Assembly (NCBI RefSeq): GCF_000003815.2
Contig: NC_049995.1
Coordinates: 14,860,048-14,904,029 of the forward strand
Reading direction: 5' to 3'
From: Branchiostoma floridae
Taxonomy: Eukaryota > Chordata > Leptocardii > Amphioxiformes > Branchiostomatidae
DNA length: 43,982 bases
A model generated the notes under the pieces. It did not search any database. It saw only the letters and a program-made list of their open reading frames with translations, and was not told the origin of the DNA. The position numbers were made by a program, and so were the translations under genes. Below, piece by piece: positions 38,159 to 43,982 of the stretch (positions within the stretch are counted from its first letter, which is position 1; each line of letters starts with the position of its first letter).

Positions 38159-38819
38159 ACTTGCTTTGACCTCTTCTGATCTCTCTTTGATCTCTTCTTC
38201 ACAGCACCACCGATGGGAAGCGCCACCAGGCGGATGTGCAGACGAACTACACCTTCGCCAAGCCGCTCCCGGCCGGTCTGAAGGAGAAGATGCCGATCTT
38301 CCTGGGGCACCAGATCGAGGTCAAGGCGTCCAAGACCGAGATCACCCTGAGCGAGAAAGTGAAGGCCTTCATCGACACTGTGTGAAGTTGAAGTTCGCCG
38401 ACTGTGTTAAGCCCAGAATCCAGTCCTGTTAACATGTATCACTATAAACCTTAACCAAGGGCTAAGCGTTCTGATGGCGGCTACGGCAACAATAGCGTAG
38501 TCATTACTTCTTATCAGTAGGCGTTTTTCCTAGCATTTAAGGTAAGGCAGACTTGAAATCTCGTATTATTACTCATAATGTCTCGAAATGCACTTTTATC
38601 TCATTGCAAATCTTGATCTTTCATCCACTTTGGATCGATCAAAACTTAAATAATACCGTTCCAGATACAAGCATTGTCATCTTGATAACGTTGAACTTAG
38701 CAATGTTAACAAAACAAGTACTAGTATACATTTACTCGTCTTTTCTGTTTTAAAGAAGAGCAATGTATTGTTCTTATATACCAACTTGAAACGGGTATTT
38801 GTGGAATCTTTGAGTTTAA

Positions 38820-38825
38820 AATAAA
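38820..38825 (+). terminator. Probable polyadenylation signal, GFP copy 4
   Basis: AATAAA about 435 bases after the stop codon, in the context TTTAAAATAAAGGTTTTGGG, matching copy 3 on the other arm. Confidence 0.6.
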
Positions 38826-39445
38826 GGTTTTGGGCTGCTATGAATGTGTCCTGTTGTATCTTGTATATGGTAGAATACAAGGTAATGTAGAGAGTGAGAG
38901 AGACAGGCAGAGAGAAAAAGAGAGAGTGACAAAAAGAGAGATGTGTGTGAAAACATGATATCATAATAATTATGATTGAACTACAATGTTTGAATACTCC
39001 AAAGGTCAACATAAAACAAAACAATCAAAATGAAATCAAATCAAATAAAAGATCATCTTCAAATAGAACTTATTTGAAATTTGAGAACAGAAAACTTGAT
39101 TTATTTCCACTGTGCCAAGGGTAAACAGTCTTAAGATTAAGCATATTTGTTGGACATAGATGTAGGATGGTAATCTAACTTAACATCACACACTAGTTCA
39201 TTCCGAAGAGTGATGAAATGAATGTATAAATGATTTAAATAAAGTGCAGATAAATCCACTAATATAAAGTGGAATACTTACAAATAAACGATCCTACAAA
39301 ACACATGACAAATCAAAGTTTTAGGATGACCCGTGCTCGTTCCATTCTCATCGTGTCAATCACCTGACGTGCATCTGTCACAGCTAATCCTTACCCCCCC
39401 TAAAAACTGTCACCAATCATCGTTTGACCCAGGGGATGGAGTTAA

Positions 39446-39688
39446 GGTGAAATCTCACTGCACTTGAGGTACCGGTGCGGCACTGCGGGGTTCGTAGATA
39501 ACTCAATGAATTTTTAGAGATAGATAACGATTTTTGTCCGTTTTGTGTATTTCATTGTCTTGTACGTCATACTTTTACGTATGACGCAATATCTAAATTA
39601 TTAGATATCGCGAAAATAACAAAACAGCGCCGCAGTGAACGAACCCTGCAGTGCCGCACCCGTGCCGCGAGTGCAGTGAGAGTCCACC
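39446..39688. mobile_element. Foldback MITE with TTAA target
   Basis: GGTG(A)AATCTCACTGCACT and GTACCGGTGCGGCACTGC pair with the right end (GCAGTGCCGCACCCGTGCCG, AGTGCAGTGAGAGTCCACC). TTAA on both sides (39442-39445, 39689-39692) suggests a piggyBac- or Kolobok-type target. An eroded half-copy lies at 43281-43330. Confidence 0.78.
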
Positions 39689-39693
39689 TTAAG

Positions 39694-40608
39694 TCCGTGT
39701 ACCTCTGAGGTTTTTTTTTTTTTATTGCAACATTTATACAATACAAAAACATAGTGGTGCCCCTACTCAAGCACACATGCTTATATTAAAGACACCACAA
39801 GACAAAATAACCACACAACATAGGACAAAAAAAGATGAAACGGGTACGGAAACGCCTAATTCTGAAAAGAAACGGACGGATAAACTTATGTTACCAACAG
39901 TAAATGATAAGGATAGTCAAAAAGCAATAATTAAAATCGTTTTGTTTCGGATAAGTATGATTGAGTTATGGAGAGAATTTGGGAATTTATATCAGATGTC
40001 AAAGTTCCAGATGTCAAACCTCTGAGTTCCAAACTCGAGCCGATCAGCCATAGCTGTTCCCATGTCCACCATGTCAACTTAACCTGCAAAGATTGCTTAA
40101 GCCGCTAGGGTGCACCAATGCAACGGCAAGGGGACTAAAAGTATCAGTTATCCAGGCCACAGCAAGTAAATTTTATGGATGACATCCTCTGCAGCTGCAG
40201 ACTGCAAAAATAGTGCGATAGGGCGAAAAAAATATGGCTGAACAAAACAACAACAAAATGGCTATATTTTAAAGAAATAGCCACCATAAGGTTGTGATAA
40301 AAATAATTAAAGGGACAAAACATGGCATCAGAGCTATTCTATTGTCGACCACACTCATAGCTTCTATATTGGTGTCACTTTTACAACTATCCAAATTTTG
40401 TGACAAGAAGTAAAAACGTATGTTAACAACACATGCGACTCCAACACAGTCCACGCGCTTCTTTCAAGAGACTCGTAAAGTAACAGAAACGAACAAACAC
40501 GAGCGAACTTCAATCTTGTAGCGGCTTTAAAATTTTGGTAAAATATCTAAAACATGTTTATGCAGAACTATAAGGACTTTCAGTAATGTAATTTGTAACA
40601 CTATTATA
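39694..40608. other. No gene recognised
   Basis: AT-rich DNA. A poly-T and TTTATTGCAACATTTATACA near 39711-39740 look like an inverted retroelement 3' end. Frames at 39777-40025 (+) and 40269-40454 (-) show no domain. Confidence 0.4.
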
Positions 40609-40610
40609 TA

Positions 40611-40994
40611 CTGTAAATGCAGAAATGTTCGCGGTGGATTAATGATCGCGGTTTTCGCGGTGACCACTTCACCGCGAACTTAAATCCACCGCGAACATTT
40701 TTCTATTACGGTACAGTACAAGCCAGTTAATTGCACAACGGATTAACGCAAACTTCTATTAACTGCACGGAATCCCCAAATTCCAAACCGGTGCGGTCCA
40801 CCTAGATAGCTTCGCATTATTGCACCATCCAGATAATTGCATGAAATTTACTGGCAAATAGGCCGTGCAATTAAGCGGCTTCTACTGTATTAGACTGTAG
40901 TCTATGGTGTTGCCGCGAACTTAAATCCACCGCGAAAAGTCATTTTCCCCGCTATCGCGAAATTAAATCCCCGCGAATTTAAATGCATTTAAAG
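40611..40994. mobile_element. TTCGCGG-family MITE carrying a nested element
   Basis: Ends CTGTAAATGC and GCATTTAAAG with TA flanks (40609-40610, 40995-40996). Interrupted at 40714-40887 by a second element. Without it the length would be about 210, as in the other members. Confidence 0.88.
40714..40887. mobile_element. Pogo/Tc1-type MITE nested in the TTCGCGG element
   Basis: CAGTACAAGCCAGTTAATTGCA at the left pairs, with a few mismatches, with the right end GTGCAATTAAGCGGCTTCTACTG. It is flanked by TA (40712-40713, 40888-40889). The related element at 41478-41600 has the same flanks joined at a single TA (GGTATTAGACTG). Confidence 0.87.
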
Positions 40995-41477
40995 TATTGT
41001 GTCTGACCCTTACCTGTTCCCCATTATTTCAATGAGAAATGGCCTACGGGCTCATGAATAAACGAAGGTTAAAGACAAACAAACAAATGAATAAACATAG
41101 GAAACAAACTTTTAGAATGATACGTTCGCTGCCACAGTCTTGAAGAAAGAACAGTGCTGCCCCAGCAGAGTTTCACAAGTTTTTATTTTTTTAATTCACT
41201 TACCCTATTGGTCACTTTCACTTGCCCTATATGACATTTTTACTGCCCTCTGGCAATTCGGCTAATTGTCCAACCCCGTCAAATTATTTTTCCAGCTTGT
41301 CAAACAGAATGATTATACCTTCTACACACTTCTTGAATGTCCTGAATGCCCATTTAGACTTTGATTGATCAAATATTCGCCATCATAGACATTGATTGAT
41401 AGTAGGTTTTTGTAAGGGTCGGTTGCTATGGAATACAGTTGTAGTAATATGATACACAAATATAAACATCGCGAGTA

Positions 41478-41600
41478 CTGTAAAATGCAGAAATGTTCGC
41501 GGTGGATTAACGTTCGCGGTTTTCGCGTTGACCACTTCACCGCGAACTTAAATCCACCGCGAACATTTTTTCTATTATGGTATTAGACTGTAGTCTACGG
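41478..41600. mobile_element. Left half of a TTCGCGG-family MITE (empty-site copy)
   Basis: CTGTAAAATGCAGAAATGTTCGCGG and onward matches 40611-40713 and continues past the TA into ATTAGACTGTAGTCTACGGTG. The right half is missing. Confidence 0.8.
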
Positions 41601-41643
41601 TGTAACCACAAACTGCCGTGTTACATAACAGGTTAAGACAAAT

Positions 41644-42444
41644 ATGAAAAGACCTTTCTTCAGGCCAAAGAATCATTATGTGTCATTAAGGGACCCTGAG
41701 AAAAACCACGTGACGCCTGGAGCTAACCTAATCTCCAAGCAGATGGCCAATTTTACTCCTCTGCCAGCTAAACTCCTTCCACAGCTTATGTTACTGTTTT
41801 ATGCCACCGGAGGAATCTGCTTGGAGATTAGAGCTAACCGCAGTCATTGCCTGACGTCTCGTCATGAAAGAGAAAGTTTATCAGGACAAGACAGAGGAAT
41901 GTTTGAATTGACAATATTCTCTCTTGTTCTCGTGTTCTTGGCCACAGTATTGGCTCGGAGAAATTAAAGCAAAGAATTTGGTTCCTCCAACCAAAAAGCG
42001 GGTGTCCCTGGGAAGACTTGTAACAATTCAGTCCCCAGAAAGGTTTTTTTGGCAGGTGAGGCGGCCAGCCACAGTCTCTTACAAATGTAGACAAGTTACA
42101 AATAAGGACTCTTTAGTAACTTCAAAAATATGAAATACTCAGGTATGTGTTAACTATGTTTTAAGTAGGCACAGAAACTTATGTAAGACTTTTGCTAAAG
42201 TAGGTCAGAGACTTATGCAAGAAGTGTTCCTCCAGGCCTTAGAATCATTATGTACCATTATGTATCATGTGACGCCTGGAGCTAGGCTCGGCCTTTGTTT
42301 GCCGTCTTGCTAAGGCATTCTATGTCATTCTAGTCAATGAAGTGACAATATTCTCTCTTGTTCTCACTGATATGGTCTTGGTCATGCTATTGGCTTCGGA
42401 AAATTAAAGCAAAGGATGGGGTCCTCCAACTAAGAAGCGGCTGT
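41644..42444 (+). repeat. Tandem pair of diverged about 550-bp units, second cut by gap
   Basis: TCAGGCCAAAGAATCATTATG (41662) and GACAATATTCTCTCTTGTTC (41910) recur near 42231 and 42341, with GTGACGCCTGGAGCTA in both. A plus frame at 41644-41967 is open but crosses a MITE, so it is not a gene. Confidence 0.7.
41729..41830. mobile_element. Foldback MITE, MULE-type, perfect 9-bp duplication
   Basis: Ends TAATCTCCAAGCAGAT and ATCTGCTTGGAGATTA, flanked by GAGCTAACC at 41720-41728 and 41831-41839. The neighbouring tandem unit (42271-42290) has the site unoccupied. Confidence 0.88.
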
Positions 42445-42544
42445 NNNNNNNNNNNNNNNNNNNNNNNNNNNNNNNNNNNNNNNNNNNNNNNNNNNNNNNN
42501 NNNNNNNNNNNNNNNNNNNNNNNNNNNNNNNNNNNNNNNNNNNN
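42445..42544. other. Assembly gap (100 N)
   Basis: A run of exactly 100 unknown bases, the usual placeholder for a gap of unknown size. Confidence 0.99.
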
Positions 42545-43280
42545 ACTGCAGTTCCAAAAAAGCTGCTAGGGGCCCAAACTCACAGCACTTAATCTCTACC
42601 CCGAGGGCTATCAACCCTTAAAAAATCATGACCTCAGCATGTCCAGAACACGAGATATAAAAAATTGAGTATCCGGTGCAGTGCCTTAGCAAGCCGCTAG
42701 GGGGCCCATTATCGAACTTGACCTTCGTTTTCCTGACCCCTACCCACCTACCAAATATCAACAGGATCCATCCAAGGCTTCTCGAGTTATGCTGTTGACA
42801 CACAGACACACACACACACAGAGACACACACAGACACACACAAAACATAACCTTAGCCATTCTGGCAAAGGTAATAAACTTTTATTTCAAACTCTACGCG
42901 AAACCCTTTCGAAATCAAAGAAGATTCGAAAGAGTAAAATAAAGACTTCATTGTCTTGTACACCATGTTCTGTGTGTTTAGTCATTTCTTCAGCTTTCCA
43001 GACCACTTTCATATGCATCTCACGATGAAGGCAACTCTGTTTGCCCATACCAATTTTAAAATTGCCCAGAGAACGTCATCAATAAAGTCAGTATGGCCAA
43101 AAACGATTTTTTTCAGCACAATTTCAAAGACATTGGGGAGTCGGGAACGACATAGAAAATTCGGCTCAGCGTGCTTCTGTGGTCTCACATGATGGGATTT
43201 TCTCACGGTTTTAGACAATCGGCTAATTCCCTGGCCTGAAGGAACGTCTTAGCTTATTAGAAATATGTTGTAGCTTTATG
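42545..43280. other. No gene recognised
   Basis: Contains a short CA microsatellite (42798-42842). The frames on both strands near 42956-43218 show no recognisable domain. Confidence 0.4.
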
Positions 43281-43384
43281 GTGGTATCTCACTGCACTTG
43301 GGGTACCGGTGCGGCACTGCAGTGTTCGAAAGATACTCAACGGTGATCAAAGCATCAAAGCCTGCATACATGTACTTTGATGAA

Positions 43385-43764
43385 CTATATCTGTATCTGT
43401 ATCTATATAGCCGGTATAACCACCGCTCGGCGTAACACACCAGCTTCGCAGGCACGCGGCGCAGCAGCAGCTGGTTATATTACACCGAACGACCCGCCAC
43501 ACCTAACTTTTGCATATCTATCTGCAAGCGTTCTTTAAAACTACCCAGAGAAGATGCCCCTACTGTACTTGGTGATGACAAATTCCACTCTACGATAGTT
43601 CTGGGAAAGTAAGAATTTTTGACCACATCAATCCTAGGTTGGTAACTCTGGTATTTGAAGGCATGGCTGTTTCTTGTTCTTTTTTGAGCTGGTATTAGAT
43701 ACTTATCAGTTGGTTCGTCCACCAGTTTATTGGTCATTTTGTACATCATGGAACGTCTGGACAT
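43385..43764 (-). mobile_element. 5'-truncated LINE end, ORF2 C-terminus and (GATACA)n tail
   Basis: The minus frame 43764-43480 (94 codons) reads SRRSMMYKMTNKLVDEPTDK, then NSYFPRTIVEWNLSSPSTVG and SSLGSFKERLQIDMQ, a typical non-LTR retrotransposon C-terminus. The 3' UTR and a short GATACA repeat (43399-43385) follow. Same family and same tail as 7560-7860, in the opposite orientation. Confidence 0.85.
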
Positions 43765-43982
43765 TTTCCTTCGGTCTTAAAGTGACGTCCACTGCAAATC
43801 TGTTTTCATTTTGGTAACACTAGAATCCCTGCCGTAGTTGTTTGTACAGAATCGGGCCGCTAGACAAGCTTAAGTGTGGATTTCAATTCTTTTATTTCAT
43901 TTTACCAGGATGTGAAATAGCCTGTGTGTAGGTATTCTGCTGAGAATCAATTCTATGACATATTTGCTCATAGAGAACAAAG

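Larger units (their letters stand above)
35720..38385 (+). pseudogene. GFP copy 4, c-type, disrupted in exon 3 before the chromophore
   Basis: Right-arm partner of copy 3. Exons: 35720-35722, 36301-36393, 36613-36783 (or to 36881), 37174-37273, 37677-37807, 38205-38385. Exons 1, 2, 4, 5 and 6 are intact and nearly identical to copy 3. Replacements include Arg27 in exon 2 (GGGRGNPND) and Arg148 in exon 5 (SDDRTI). Exon 3 is normal up to codon 58 (Gly, ending at 36690). A 22-base insertion then gives Phe-Tyr-stop, with TAG at 36697-36699, just before the chromophore Tyr-Gly. The rest of exon 3 and its donor are then present twice with a 98-base period. The predicted product is 60 residues with no chromophore. 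No combination of visible splice sites restores the frame. The insertion could also be an assembly error, so pseudogene is the working call. Confidence 0.82.
35281..39207. repeat. Right arm of large inverted repeat (with GFP copy 4)
   Basis: Inverted partner of 26612-30324, separated from it by about 5 kb. Both GFP genes point outward. It contains the exon 3 lesion of copy 4, which the left arm lacks. A shorter inverted match (31855-32085 with about 34200-34905) inside the spacer suggests the duplication originally extended further inward. Confidence 0.85.

Noticed and set aside
41644-41967. 107-codon frame with a hydrophobic C-terminus
   Set aside because: It contains the MULE-type MITE, whose insertion is proved by its target duplication and the empty neighbouring copy. 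A conserved gene is unlikely.

Overview
This window is eukaryotic, non-coding-rich DNA from a lancelet (amphioxus, Branchiostoma, most likely B. floridae). The basis is four copies of a six-exon gene for an amphioxus-type green fluorescent protein (GFP), with the chromophore tripeptide Gly-Tyr-Gly in the context NLGYG(F/Y)xQYLPFP. They sit in AT-rich DNA full of miniature transposons, tRNA-derived SINEs, LINE tails and microsatellites. Exons are GC-rich and introns are AT-rich. A 100-base run of N at 42445-42544 marks a scaffold gap.

Layout. 1-6400: repeats only (hAT-type and mariner-type elements, SINE pieces, a three-unit tandem array). 6425-11252 (+): GFP copy 1, intact if the second of two competing exon 6 acceptors is used. 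11253-17000: its probable 3' UTR, MULE-type foldback elements, a long GT array and a degenerate tandem array. 17073-22441 (-): GFP copy 2, intact (221 aa) and from a clearly different GFP subfamily. 22600-26600: foldback elements, degenerate tandem repeats and a SINE with a 16-bp target duplication. 26612-30324 and 35281-39207: a large inverted repeat. Its left arm carries GFP copy 3 (-, intact, 218 aa). Its right arm carries GFP copy 4 (+, broken by a 98-bp tandem duplication that puts a stop codon just before the chromophore). The roughly 5-kb spacer holds a PIF/Harbinger-like MITE, a LINE remnant and SINE pieces. 39207-43982: more MITEs, including one nested in another with a matching empty site, the gap and a LINE 3' end.

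How the genes relate. Copies 1, 3 and 4 encode almost the same protein, which I recall as the B. floridae GFPc group. Copy 2 is a diverged paralogue with the same exon phases. In all four, exon 1 codes only for the initiator methionine (ATG directly followed by the splice donor), so promoter and 5' UTR form a separable module. All four promoters share a CTCC-type box, a TATA box and a GACCGCACC-like block. Introns 5 of copies 1, 3 and 4 contain decaying partial duplicates of exon 6, and copies 3 and 4 also carry exon 5 relics. I found no other host gene. Every other long open frame is a simple repeat, an antisense shadow or a transposon remnant.
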